From assembly GCF_051014685.1 (NCBI RefSeq), contig NC_135055.1, forward strand, positions 10,528,001-10,592,000: a stretch of 64,000 nt of DNA. The letters are read 5' to 3'. Under the pieces are notes generated by a model. The model did no database searches and was not told the origin of the DNA. It was given only the letters and a program-made list of their open reading frames with translations. Position numbers and translations under genes: made by a program. Below, in pieces: positions 36,667 to 49,150 of this stretch. Every line of letters starts with the position of its first letter. The stretch's first letter is position 1. This DNA comes from Ptiloglossa arizonensis (lineage: Eukaryota > Arthropoda > Insecta > Hymenoptera > Colletidae).

Positions 36667-37300
36667 GGAAGAGAAAGACGGAGAAGAGGGAACTGCAGGA
36701 AGAGGAAGAGGGTAGAAGGGGAGGGAAGAGGGAACTGCACGGTGCGTGGAGGGCTGGAAGAGGAGCCAAGTATTATGAAAGTATTTTCCTAACCGACTGG
36801 CAAAGCCCCGAAGACATTTATTCTGCGAAAAATGGAGTAAAATAAATGTAATGTAAAGGGCAAACTGGCTCCGGTACCAAAGAGGGCGTTGGTCCACCCT
36901 CTTTCCGACCCCTTGGAAGCCTTCTAGGACTTCCTTGCGGTTCCTCGAGGAGACGCGGGGAGGGAGAATGGGGAAGAACGGCGATCGAGAGAGACCCGAT
37001 GCGAACCAGTCGCGGAAAAGGAGGACAGTGAAGAGGAAACGAACGTTCGAGGAGAACGAAAGGGAGCTGGAGTGTAAAAAGTCGATGGAAGAGATACCTG
37101 CAACAAGCTGTTCTATCTTTTCAACCACGGCATTCCTCCGGTGCCTGTTCTTTGCCCGAAGGAAGATCCTTCTTCCTTTAATGTTGGCCCTTCTTTATGC
37201 TTCTTTCAATATGTTCTTTTACCGAACCTCCTCCCTACTCCCACTCCCTTCCGCCCCGCTCCTCCTCGACGTTTTCCCCGTACGGTAAAGCTCCACTTTT
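36420..37300. repeat. Long purine-rich tract with GA microsatellite
   Basis: From about 36540 to 36770 the + strand is almost all A and G, with a pure GA run at 36633-36662, and purine-rich sequence resumes at 36935-37080. This explains the open frames on both strands (up to 204 codons on -, 123 on +), whose products are simply Arg/Glu- or Ser/Leu-rich. GA tracts can bind GAGA-type factors and form triplex DNA, so a chromatin role is possible. Confidence 0.7.
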
Positions 37301-38493
37301 CAACTTGACATCTTTAATTCTTTTTTCTGACATAATCGTCTTAGAAGGGGGAACAACCGGGGCAACCATCTGAGAAACGCTCGGCGACACGCCGCGAGAT
37401 TTCCTTTCCCTCGGTCCTCGGGTTTTCGAACTATCACCCGCGAGAGGAGACTTACAAGTATGTCAACGGTTCCAGCAGATACCACGAGTTATTACGCTGA
37501 TGTGGCTTACACTGTCTAGGTATAATACTTTTTCGAAAAGTTACGTTACTTTTTTGTAACATTACACCGGATACTTCAGGGCTACTGGCTTCTAGATGGA
37601 CGGTTCGCTGTCTACACCGTGAAAATTCGTTCGAAGTACACTTTCGTGAAAAGTTCGATAATCGATCGTATCGTATCGTTCTGTGGATTTTTTAGAACAG
37701 GCGTATACCATTTCAACGTATTAAGTACCGTGATCGTTTTACAAATACTGCTACCTTTAAACTTTGAACAACATCGACGTAATAAGTGTGTATATCATCG
37801 AATTATCGAGTATATTTTCGTATTTATTTTCAAGTTAATCTCTTCCTCGATTGTGAAGTCTATTTATTAGTTTCGCGAAATAGAATTTTACACCAATTAC
37901 AAAGTTAAAATTTCTAGTTTTATAGATAGCTAAATATAATTGCACCGGGTATTATTAAAAATACTCGGTATAATTGAAATTCTTCTCTCGAGTATCCATT
38001 GTTTAATTTAGACCTGTATCCTAAAGTGTTCACACGTATATACAAATCCAAATCTAAAAATAACCTACATTTGATCATAGTATAACAAATGGTCCATAAT
38101 TAACGAATACAATCGATCTCGAGGTGATAATAACCTTCTACTTTCTACTTTCTATACATTTACGCTTTACCCACTCGTACACGTACCATTTGACAAACTC
38201 GAAGACATCTTACTACCTCGTAATGGAATCATAGAACGAAAATTTCAATTGGTCTTGGTCCTTGATACAGCAAACGGTAAAAAGAATAATCCAAGGTAAT
38301 GATGATGTTACACACCTTCCCTCGAATTTTAATCTCGAATTCTTTCTGGATTCGACATCGGTTTACAGGTCCAGTCACCTCGCTAACGAACATCTTTTGG
38401 GGTAATTCGCAACGAAGCGCATCCCACGGAAGAATTCCACGTTTTTCAATTAGAGTTCTGCTAATTCGGTTGAAACCCGAGCGAAAACTGCAT

Positions 38494-38535
38494 CGAGACA
38501 CCGGGGGTAGTGTCTCGTTTGCTCGTATGCGAGCG
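38494..38535. other. Two adjacent short hairpins
   Basis: CGAGACAC pairs perfectly with GTGTCTCG across an 8-nt G-rich loop, and four bases later GCTCGTATGCGAGC forms a second short palindrome. Their closeness is suggestive of a structured element, but stems of 6-8 bp arise often by chance. Confidence 0.3.
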
Positions 38536-38750
38536 GGAACGAAACTATCGATTCGCTAGGTCGTAAGTAGAACGAGACCCGAAACGAACACGCTAGGCGG
38601 AAGACGACAAGAAGGTAAGGAAGATATTTACCAGCGTCTCCTCTTACAACCTCGGCAAACTTCTATTCCCCTTTTCCGCGTCTTCGGTACCCCCACCACG
38701 TGTTTACAATCGGTTACTCGATGCTTAATCCGATGAGAGTGGAGAGCAAT

Positions 38751-38776
38751 GGAGAGAAAGAGAGAGAGAGAGAGAG
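38751..38776. repeat. GA microsatellite
   Basis: GAGAGAAAGAGAGAGAG-type run of about 26 bp within a longer purine-rich segment. Similar in kind to 36633-36662 and 54897-54915. Confidence 0.85.
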
Positions 38777-39230
38777 GAACCGAGACAAGATGAAAGGGAG
38801 AAAGGGCAGACGGTGGAAGGAAGAAAGGCTGCCGCGTCGTAATTTAAGGTGAACGCATCGCAACTCCAGGAGAATCGAAAAGAGAAGGAGAGAAAAGCGG
38901 ATGCTTTCTGTGGAAGATGCGCAGGAACTGTAACGGGAGACGGGATAGAAGTTATCAAGCTTCGAGCGAATCGAAATTCGCTGTTTTCGGTTTAATCCCG
39001 CGTCAGGGGCAAATAGACTGATTCACTTCGAGCCCCGATAAATTTTCAAGAAGACGGTATTAGGTAAGAAACGGAAAACCCCTAGAATCTGCATCGTCGC
39101 CTCTACGTGTAGAGTTCGAGTGTCTGGTTTTAAGAGAAACGTAGCTCCTATTCGTCGAAACTTTCAACACCTTCGTCTAGAATCGTGTGTGAGACTCGTA
39201 TTAAAGAAATCGGGCCAATGAGAACCACGT

Positions 39231-39365
39231 CTTGATCACATTCTTACGTTAGAATGTACAATAGTTTCTTAAAAATATTAGAAAGAATCCTTATGAATCC
39301 TTGATCAGATTCTTACGTTAGAATGTACAATAGTTTCTTAAAAGTATTAGAAAGAATCCTTATGT
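39231..39365 (+). repeat. Recent 69-bp tandem duplication
   Basis: Copy 1 (39231-39299) and copy 2 (39300-39365) are nearly identical; both contain TTCTTACGTTAGAATGTACA and GTATTAG/ATATTAG followed by AAAGAATCCTTATG. Only about two substitutions separate them. The high identity indicates a young duplication. No coding or transposon content; the unit contains a short palindrome CTTACGTTAG-like core. Confidence 0.9.
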
Positions 39366-39369
39366 AATG

Positions 39370-42300
39370 TCTTCAAAAGGAAACTTTAACGTTCACGAGG
39401 ACAGTGAGAGTTGCGACCGACCTTGCTGTTTATTATGCGATACGTATTATCGAAATTTAAATCGTTGGGCAAGGGGTTAACACCGGCTTGGTGACGCCTA
39501 TGGTTGAACGAGATCTATAAAAAAATCTCATACGTTGATACATGATATTGATATCAATATACGTCATATATTGATCGGTACATAGTCTTGTCCAATAAGG
39601 AGAATGTCAGTATCGATTCTCACCGATTTGAACAATTTATAGATTCACGTGTACGAGAATTGAATTATAGTCGTAGACAATCAGTCAGTTATGAAAACAA
39701 CAAGTGTAAAGTTTGAAAAAGTCAATTAGGTGTACGTATACTTGATTAGTAGTGTCCTAACGAACGATAGCTATGACGTAGTGGTAAGCGTAGAAATTTA
39801 GATGAAATTTCTCCTAGAAACAATAAAAACACAAGTGTATATATCACCATGAACTCGTATCGAAATATTATCAGTTTCTTGCTCTTGCAACTACTCCACA
39901 GTTACATTCGACTAACTGTTTTTTCCAAACTTTACATTTATTTCCTTCACACATGATTCCAGATATTGGAATCCATTCTTGTTGGAAAAATCGGTGCGAA
40001 TCGAAAGTTGGAAAATCGATCGGTTAAAAAATTGACACGGATGGAAATTGGTAAATCGATTTGTCGAGAAAGTAATCGACCGGTGTAAAAAGATCCATCT
40101 GTTGAAAAATCGATACAAGATCGGCGTCCCTGGTTCGATGCTGTCTCAAATTCCGAGCCGGCGATAATTCTACGAAAATAATTATTTCGAACGAAAGAGA
40201 ATTGTTCGTTAATTTTTCCCTCCGTTTGAAATACGATCGCAACGAGACAAAGTATGCCAGCAGATGAAAGAGAACTAACGAAAGCTGATAAAATTATGCA
40301 AAAGAATTTTTTGTAACGAACCGGGCTGCATGATCATTTAAATTTTTCAGCCCGAAACGGCTTTGTAGCGCGGGAAGTATGGAAAATCTCTCGTTTCGTT
40401 TTGTCTCGTTAGGCGACAAATATACCGTGGAAAAATGAAACAATATTACACCGTAAGGATGATAATATGGAGAGGGCGGTTTAATTGAAAAGTCGTCTCG
40501 TTAGTGCTTTCTGGATCAACATGACGTTTCGCGTTTCGCAAAGCATTTAAAGGGACGCCTATGGGAATAACCGTGAAAGTAAAATTGAGGCGCGAGCGTT
40601 CCGCGTGTACAGATTAACGGCGTCGGAGGGGAAGGGAAAAACAAACGCGGAAAATGGAAGGGATCCATGAATTTCCGCGAATAATACGCGGCCGGCGGGC
40701 TCCATTTTGTGTCGGATAATCGCAGTTCGTGATTTATTTTTTAACAGATGCGCGCAATTAACGCAATTCCGATATCAATTCGTGATTCAAGCTCGGCGAT
40801 AAACAAACGGACCAGCGCAGTTTATTTTTTTTCTGTCTGTCGCGCCCAACCGATTATTCGTAATAAAGTCTGTACATATGCGTACGCGTTCACATCGGAT
40901 AATTGGACGTGTTTTCATATGTGTGTCCATATATTCATATATGTGTGTGTGTGTGTGTTGAGTTTCAGTAATATTTCTTCGACAACGACCTAAGGTGGCC
41001 CTGATCAATTTATTTTATTCGCGACGAAACGCGCGACAACTTCTTGGTTTGAGAAAAACACGGAGATGACGAACAATCATCGTTTGGCTTCGCGATGAAC
41101 GATCTTAGAGCGAATATCGAGATTTTAAATGATTTAATAACTTTGTCCGATGGTGAATTTATTTGGAAATTTCCAAGTACGTATTTACGCGATATTATAC
41201 TCGTAATTGTTCGAACGCAATAGTCGTGATTGTCGATAAAAGACCGTATCGGGAGATATTATCGATTGTAGTTTTATTTCTCATCAATTGAATCGTAGGG
41301 TATTGTATCGTTTGAAAACTTACCGTTTGCTATTTTTTACCGCGAGAGATGTATGTAACGTAATCAATCTTTATATCAAGCTAATCGATATAATCGATCA
41401 AAGTGATAAAAGCAATATATATTCTGTTTGTAGAGATTAAAGCATTATTATAAAACAAATTACTTCTTTGACCAATGTTCGTCAAATGTTTTTTGATTTT
41501 TTAAAAATTTAACTATTCATAGTCTATAATGTCATGTACAATCAATAATTTTCTCTAGATATTTGCAAAATTATGAACGGTGAAAAACGAACTCTCCAGT
41601 TCGTCGTTTAACATTCTTAACGTTCCGTCGAACCGAATAGTAGACGAATCGTGTTCAGAAACGCGACCGAAAAAAATGAATAACCAATTCTGATGAATCA
41701 AAACTCATCGAGTTTCATTCATGTATTCAAAGCCTGGTGAAATCGACGATATCTGTAAACCTACTTGGAAATTTCACGAGGCCTCCTTTTCTTATAAATA
41801 TTCAAATCGTCCGGAACCCCTTTCTCGGTTGGGAAAATCGTGCGCTTGAATTTTTGAAACCTAATCGAGGGAAAATTTAGCGGCCGCTCTTATTTAAATG
41901 AGTACCATTCTCGCGGGAAGACCTTTCGTACCGGGTGTGTGCCGTTTGCTAATAACAATTTTATGAAAAATATACATTATTTCGTTGCTTCGAGTTTTAA
42001 AACGGGGCACGATGATTCGTCTAATTTCCACGAGAACTGTAAATTCTTTCGGGAGGAATTTTTCACATTACGTAACATTTCGAGCAAATTTTACCGTTTA
42101 TTTCGTATTTCATCGCTCGAACAAAATGCCCACCGATAACGGGTATCGATATCGATGTCCATCATTAAAGTTTCCGAAAGTTATTTAAATAACAAATTTC
42201 AACAGGCACGACTGCTGTTTCAAATTATTTGCTCAACGAGAAGTTATACGCTTCACGGTATAGTATTACGATTACATTGTTTACTAATTCATAAACGTCC

Positions 42301-43738
42301 GTTAATATTACTCCGATAATTACATCAAATTTTCCACTCGAAAGACGTCATCTATTTCAAACAATTCGATGGCTATGAAATCGCACGAAGGACGATGAAA
42401 AAGCACAAGCTATGGATTCATACGTGTCGCTGGACGCTAAGAATGTTTCGATCAAAATTGTTGGCTAGTCTGTAAATTTAATGGAAAAACAGCTAAATTT
42501 TTTTATTCGATCACAACGTATAAAAAATACGAAAACGTATTTACTCTTATAATATGGGTCGATTTCGTGCGATGTACCAAAACCTTTAACGTTACATGCT
42601 TATACGAAAAAAGAAACTACTTTTGCTTTAAGAATTTTTAATATAATAAATTTAATGTATAGGAAAATCGTACACTTTAACGTCAAACAGAAATTGAAAA
42701 ACATACTCAATGTTCAGTCATACTCAATACAAGACGATGCTCGAAAGAAGACAATGCGCATTATGCTGATTATAATTTTATTCAATTATCAATTTTTGCA
42801 CAAAATGATTAATGACCAAATGGACTGCCTTTGAAAATTAGAACGAACAGATTTCTCATTGAAGTAGTTCGTATATTTCATCCGTTCAAACCTAAATTAT
42901 ATTCCAGCTAATATAGTAACGTCAACATCATAATTAAAATATTCTACTATATTTTATAAACTGGTTTCGTAATGTTACAAACTTTTCTCTAGTTTATACA
43001 AGCTATCTCAGAGAAAATTGGACGACTGTTTACTATTCAATAAATCATATCGATACGACACAGTTGAGCTACGAATACATAAATTTTCTTGCAAATTTGA
43101 GGAAGTATTCACTCCAAATATTTCTTTTAACGTGTTCACAGATTCATTAATAAAATATCCGACGTCTTTTATCGGAGAATATAAAGATTTCAAAACCGAG
43201 TTATTGTAAAGTGTTATAAAAAATTGCATAGCTGTGTACAAGGATCGAAAATGAAAATAAAATGAATCGATACCGAAAACCGTTAACAAAGATCGATAAA
43301 TCGACGAAGTAAATTAATTCTGATTAAAAAAAAGCAGAACGATGTTCGTTATTGCTTCTGCTATTACTTTCGGAATGCGTTTGATTCTTTTTGTTTCGTG
43401 AAAACGTCAAATAAAATTTCGACGTTTGCGATTAGTAAGATAAAAGATAAAAAATATGATCCTCCATGTTTGTAAATATCGTCCCATTCCTGTCGATACA
43501 AAAAGGCCGACAAATCTATTGGAAATATCGACTCGGAATGTTCCGTCACTTGTTTCACTTCCGAATGGATTATGGCACATACACTATGTTAAAAGATAAA
43601 TGTCAAATATTAATATTTTATCAAGGTGTTCGAAACGAACGAAATTTGTCGCTCTTAATTGTTATTACCTTTTATGGAGAATTTACATAACATTTTGTTC
43701 AAAATTAAAAGAAAGAAATACTTTCGTTCGTATATTAA
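39370..43738. other. Long mostly AT-rich stretch, no gene recognised
   Basis: No frame above 93 codons and none recognisable. A perfect 16-bp palindrome ATATTGATATCAATAT is at 39545-39560. A GC-richer patch at 40340-40760 includes CGCGGCCGGCGGGC and homeodomain-like words (GATTAACGG, CGCAATTAACGC). A TG microsatellite is at 40942-40960. From 41340 to 43740 the sequence is AT-rich and plain. Confidence 0.55.
40942..40960. repeat. TG microsatellite
   Basis: About nine TG units following ATATATTCATATA-type sequence. Ordinary simple repeat. Confidence 0.9.
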
Positions 43739-43740
43739 TG

Positions 43741-43855
43741 CAGTGAAGTTTCATGTAGATCTGTCGACTCGTTCGTATATTTACAATTGTTCAAAGTTGA
43801 AGTGTGACAGTATTTTTTTTACAATGGAAAAAACGACAAAACTTATCGAACAACC
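43741..43855 (-). mobile_element. Solo end of a mariner-like element
   Basis: On the - strand the sequence starts after TA with GGTTGTTCGATAAGTTTTGT, then CGTTTTTTCCATTGTAAAAA, an A/T-rich leader, ACTTCAA and TGTAAATATACG. It aligns throughout with the right half of the relic at 53081-53298. The opposite end is missing, so this is a truncated copy. The length and layout, a TIR followed by an untranslated-leader-like stretch, suit the 5' end of a larger Tc1/mariner transposon. No transposase is left. Confidence 0.65.
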
Positions 43856-43859
43856 TAGT

Positions 43860-46205
43860 ATATACAATAATCAAGGAAACACGAAAAATAATTTACGATC
43901 GGTTAAAATATTAATATTCTAATTTAGATCACAGCACTCACACTTTATTTTCATCTTAGAACCGATCCATCACCTCAGAACTGCTCTAATAACCATTCGA
44001 CTCGTTTCATATACGTGCATAGTAATTGTACGATACTTCCACAACAATTCGTATTTCATCTTATTCTCACCTATCAGCAACGTTCCCGTATTTCGAGTTG
44101 AATTAATTTGACCCAAATATATTTCGAGTCGATTTAGAAATTCCTGCGGGAAGAGGTTAATCGACGGTACAATGCGTTTGTATTATCGTCCGAAAGACGA
44201 TACATGTACTTTGAAATTGAAGTTCAACGCTTCTCGGTCGCGTTTCACTTTGTCCATTGGACGATCACTAAGAATTCAACATCCGTGTTTACTGGAAGTC
44301 GACACGACTCCAACGGTTTGCTTCACACATGGAATGACGATATTCGGTAGTCCGTGAAACGGTTGCCTTCCTACAGGACACGATTTCACCGAAACTCTAG
44401 CGGAAAGTTCATGGAACGATACATTCGATGCCGCTTTACCCTTCCCTGAGTGCCTTTCCTTCCAACGCGATTCCCCCCGTCCCCACCTCCTCTTCTGGCT
44501 TCACTTCCGGCGGAGCCTGTATCTGTTGCTTCTTCTTTGGATGTTTGGACCGAATAGACGGAGGGTTTGCGCGTGGCGGAAAGGGTTTGCGGGATTGTGA
44601 ACACACCGCAACAGGCTTGTAGCTCCGTATCGTCGATCCCTTCGGGGCGACTGTAATTTACTATACAACCTCTTGAGGCAACGAGGAACTGCAAAACCGC
44701 GCGAATGCACAGCAAATTCGGCGTTCGTATCGTCGGTAATAGCGATCTCGATTTTTTCTTCGAAACGTTCCACGCTCGTCACGATCGAGAATCGAATTTA
44801 TTTCGGAGGTGGTTAAAAATGTTAATCGATCGGTAATTAAGCTCGAGGAGACCAAACCGTCGAATTGAAGACCGTAGGTGGAGTTCTTCAACCCCGTGGA
44901 CGTTATCTATAATCATCCTTGAAAGCAAATGATTTACGAGTGATAGTTTCGTATGTCACGAGAGAATTAATATCGACGAAAAAGAACGGAACGATTTTTG
45001 CAATAAATTTCACCGTACGAGTAACTTGTAATTAAGTAGAGTATACTTTTCGAAACGTTGAATTACATTTTATTTTTCCTTGTGTCGCTTCCGTTACATA
45101 TTTACAGCACCTTCCTCCTCTTTTATCGTCTATAACATTTATAGCACTAACTCTTTAAAAAGATTCTTCGTGTGCTAATTTTTCAAGAGCATTCCAACGA
45201 GCCGCTATAAATAAGGAATCTGCACTTGCAGCGACAGTATCTATAATACTAATGTATAAAACATCGACAGAAGCTGGAAGCTTCGCTTCCGCATTTATAC
45301 GAATAGGTTCCTGCGCGTTGTTTTCTACTTTTTTTGCTAGCATTCTCGCTGAATTGAAACCGATTCTTAAACATCGATCTTAAAAACAAACAACGGTAGA
45401 TAATATTTTAGAAACGTGTTAAAACAGCGTGACAGTAGTTTTCAGAAAAACAAATGAATTTTCTAAGCAGACTGCAATACACGATCATTTGCACTTGTAA
45501 TAATCCCTCGATAAATAACCACATTTTTCTGTCATAAGTACTATCGAGTCATGCCTATCTTTGAAACATCGGTCTATGATCGGTCTATGTTTACTATCCT
45601 AAATGAAAATATTAAACTTTGATTTGTTTCACTTACAAGAGCTTTCTCGAAATGAGAAGGGAAAGAACAAATTAATTTACGAATATAATCAGTTCTCTAT
45701 TTTAATAATTGTCACCGAATATTGCGAACGAAAACACCGTTAATAATTGAGCAAATTTAAAAAGAAGTTCGAAACAGATCAAATTGACGTCTTCGGTGGT
45801 TCTAAATCGACTGGCTAAACTTTGAAGCGGTAATGCAAACTAAACAATTTTTACATTTCACATTCTATCTTCACGAGAGTATTACCGAGGTTCGTGCATT
45901 CGGATAATTTTTAATTGTACTAGTTCGATCTGAATTTTATCGGGAGAGCCTCGCCAATTAACGAATTGACTTTCCTAATGACGAATATTATCACGAAGGT
46001 GCAACGAGAACTATGAAAGTTATTAGTTTGCATCGGTGTAGTCTCATAAATGTCCGCGCGGCGTTGCTTTGAAGTTCAGCGATCGAACGAACGCCTGTAA
46101 TACGATCCGTGCTCGCAGTTGCGCTCGTTCTTGATGTATCTCGTTCATTCTCCTCATGGTATGGTTCCCATGTAGACATTCTCGCTCCAAGACTCGAAAG
46201 CACCG
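43860..46205. other. Mixed non-coding stretch
   Basis: A GC-richer patch at 44380-44720 has overlapping frames on both strands (109 codons on -, 64 on +) with Gly/Arg-rich composition and no domain. Elsewhere AT-rich. No repeats or RNA-like folds seen. Confidence 0.5.
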
Positions 46206-46210
46206 ATTCC

Positions 46211-46609
46211 AGGAACAAATTTGCTATCTCCCCTCCCTAAGTAGTCGCCCGAGGATCCATCGGTGTGACTTTTATCGAGGTATTACTGTATTACACACAA
46301 CTGAATGACCGTGAATCTTTAGATTCGGTATTTAAATATTTAACCGTTAATTAACGCAATGTCAACGCTGACTCCCAAATGATTACGAGAACGAATCGAA
46401 TAGTTTTATACAGAAACGAATTTGTTACGTCCCTCCCTAAGTAGTCGCCCGAGGATCCATCATTGTGACTTTTATCGAGGTATTACCGTATTACACACGA
46501 CGGAACGACAGTGAATCTTTCGATTCGTTATTTAAATATTTAACCGTAAACTAACGCAACGCTAACCCTAACTTCCAACTGATCACCAGAACGAATCGAG
46601 TAGTTTTAT
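46211..46609 (+). repeat. Two-copy tandem duplication, 200-bp period
   Basis: Copy 1 (46211-46410) and copy 2 (46411-46609) align end to end with no net length change: CCCTCCCTAAGTAGTCGCCC is at 46231 and again at 46431, and ACGAATCGA(A/G)TAGTTTTAT closes each. The first 60 bp (GTCGCCCGAGGATCCATC and TTTTATCGAGGTATTAC) are almost unchanged, while the last 100 bp differ at many positions. No frame crosses both copies. Uneven conservation is noted as a finding. Confidence 0.9.
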
Positions 46610-47029
46610 GGTTTACTTTCTAACGTAAACAATCATTGCCCGATCAAACGCGACGAATTTCCCCTAAATCTCAATTTACGACGCTGATCCAACGTAAACG
46701 ACGGTCCAATTAAGATAAATCCTCCTCTAGATTGATTAAGTATCTATGGTTGAACCGAAGCCTTGTCCCTCGTCTTTAAAAATTGCAGTACCAACGCTCC
46801 GTTGGAGAATTACTTTTCAATGCAGTAACCGTGTTTGCTCTTCAATGGGGAGCGTATACGACAAATGTTTGAACGGAATTTTACAAACAAGTTTCGCAGG
46901 TGGCGGAAGCGCCGCGTTGCGTTATTCGAATTTAGTTTTACAGAGATTTCGTGCCGCTGCGAACACGATGTCGCAATAATATCGCGTCCCGTAACGCGTG
47001 ACCAGCGTAAATCCTCGCCGTCGGACAAA

Positions 47030-47180
47030 AAGCACGACTGACAAAGCTCGCGGTTGCTCCTCTGTTTGTATTAAACTACACCGGGTTTGGCGATTCAGGT
47101 GGAAAGGGTTGCGCGCGATGACATCTGGTCGACGTGCCAATTGACTGGGGGAATATACTGCGGTTAACGCGCTGTATTAA
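47030..47180. promoter_or_regulatory. Candidate control block with E-box pair
   Basis: GC-richer sequence with CAGGTGG (near 47097) and CATCTGG (near 47122), both E-box cores of the Snail/bHLH type, flanked by TGTATTAAAC words on both sides (near 47067 and 47172). No coding frame. Weak evidence. Confidence 0.18.
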
Positions 47181-48889
47181 ACTTGTTTTAAGTGGACAAA
47201 TCAAATAAATAACATACTAATGTACGCGTCGTGTAATAAGTATCTTCTTGGTCGAGCATGTGTCGTGTTGTTCGTCGAAAGTTTCTCTGTTAGCAACTTC
47301 CCCGGAGTTGAGATTACTCGCAGGCTCTTCGTATACATACGATTTCATGAAACAAATCCGAAGTAACGTGAACAGAGATGTTAACCGGCGGGATAGTTGA
47401 GGGATTTTAATTTTCATCGGAAACGAGCTACACCGATTCTTTTTCACGAGATGGAATCGCTTCTGACTTCAGATTGGAAGTTAGATTGCATTTCTGTTAT
47501 CGATCGTATAATACAAAACGAAACAGTGGAATGTTTCGTATCTGGTGCGTTAACGTTTTCGCGAACGGAATGAAAACGATGCTTTGGAGAATCTGCGATT
47601 GTCTCCCGTACGAGTTTGAACAATCGTTTTTAATATTTGCGTTTAAATATAATTTCGAGAAGTAGTTTAATTCTATCCAGAGATACGATCGATTTAACCG
47701 TTTTTATAATCTAATGAAGCTTCCGTTGCACTATTTGCGGACAGATTGTAGAAATAAGTATTATATTGTAACAATCGATTCTTAACGTTAAAGTAATCCG
47801 TTGTCCGATTAGTAATCTATTATATTTTAAAAAGTATCGTGGTAGAGAAAACTTACAATCAATTTGAGTTAATCAAGTTAGCGAATTGTAATAATCCTCT
47901 TCTTAGAACCTACAGCGAGCGAAATGGATAGAAATAAAAAATTATGCGTTGTATCGAACGTGTGATTACAAAAATGGAGAACAAGTTTTGTCAATTGGAA
48001 TATATAATAAAAATAACTATCGAATCTTTGGTAATAAATAATAATAGCGATAGCGATAGTGATATAAATAACAACGATAATTTGGAATTATGTACAGGAT
48101 GAAATCCTGAATAAAAAAATATTAAATGTTTAAAATTTGCTTTCTTTATTCTATTATATCAGTATTCGTATTTGGAACGAATATTTATAGCCCAAACAGG
48201 CTATAGTTTTTACGAGAATCGTGGTCTTTTGGAGAAACACAAATAAACCTCGAAAACTTTTAATTAAAGGATAAGTCTGGGTTAAGTTAAGCCACGTTAG
48301 AGGTAACCCTTCACTCGGGTTTTTAAAGGGTTATTTGTACTTTCGCAAAATGCTTTAAAAAGCCCAACAATCTATTTCTTTATTACTCTCGAGTAGCAAT
48401 AGGTTTCCTTTTAATAGATTTGCTCTTCGCCCCGTTCTTCGATACTCGTATCGAATATCTAACTGAACTTCTATCGTGCGAGGCTTGGTTGAGAAAATTA
48501 CTTTAGATACTCCTAACGAAATGGCTATCCATGAGATTTATTTCGCGATAATTAACTCGATTCGAGAGCTCCGAAAAACAAAAGACGCGTCAGAATCTGC
48601 TGGACGGATCGTTTTTCATCGTTACAAATATCGAAAACGAAACTACGAAAGGTTTTCGAAAACGTATTCGTACTTCAATTCGAATCTATGAAACCGTGAA
48701 TATTTCACGCGTTACGATCTAACGCGAGAGGACTATTGATAGCGCTCGTAATGTCATCGTCAATTCATGGAGCAGCGATTACGCGTAGGGCATTTGTTTC
48801 GCGGCCAGTCTGCCCGAAATAAAAGGGCGAGAGAACAAGGTGGCGACTGTCAACCCTTGAGCAATTTTAAATGCAAATTAAAGTATTGG

Positions 48890-49150
48890 TCCCGCCTGCT
48901 CCGGTTACGGTGAACAGCAGCAGTAGCAAGCCTCCTCTCTACGATGCATTTGCATATTAAGTGGTCGCGACCCAATAACACTCCCATACCATTCAACCCC
49001 CGTGGAGCTCCACGATGGAATTTCACGAGCTTCGTTGGCTTCCCTTGTGCCGTCGGCGACTGGGATACCCAGTCGTCGTTTCGACGATACGGCGGACCAG
49101 ACAAAAATAAGAATTCGTTCCCGTGTAAAACGGCAATAATTGACTGCCAG
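48890..49150. promoter_or_regulatory. GC-rich block with POU-type octamer
   Basis: ATGCATTTGCATATTAA spans 48944-48960 and contains an exact POU octamer ATTTGCAT at 48948-48955. It is embedded in GC-balanced, frame-poor sequence that extends to about 49150 and includes the inverted string GACTGGGATACCCAGTC near 49059. Comparable with the octamer block at 16570-16985. Confidence 0.25.

Larger units (their letters stand above)
37301..39230. other. Mixed non-coding stretch
   Basis: No gene recognised. AT-rich from 37600 to 38200. At 38299-38559 overlapping frames on both strands lack domains. A hairpin, CGAGACAC / GTGTCTCG with an 8-nt loop (38494-38517), is followed directly by a second palindrome GCTCGTATGCGAGC. 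GA repeat at 38751-38776. A purine-rich segment continues to about 38940. Confidence 0.5.

Noticed and set aside
36514..37128. 204-codon - strand frame
   Set aside because: It reads a polypurine/GA tract as Ser/Leu/Phe runs; the opposite strand is open too.
39545..39560. 16-bp AT palindrome ATATTGATATCAATAT
   Set aside because: Short AT palindromes are expected by chance in this composition.
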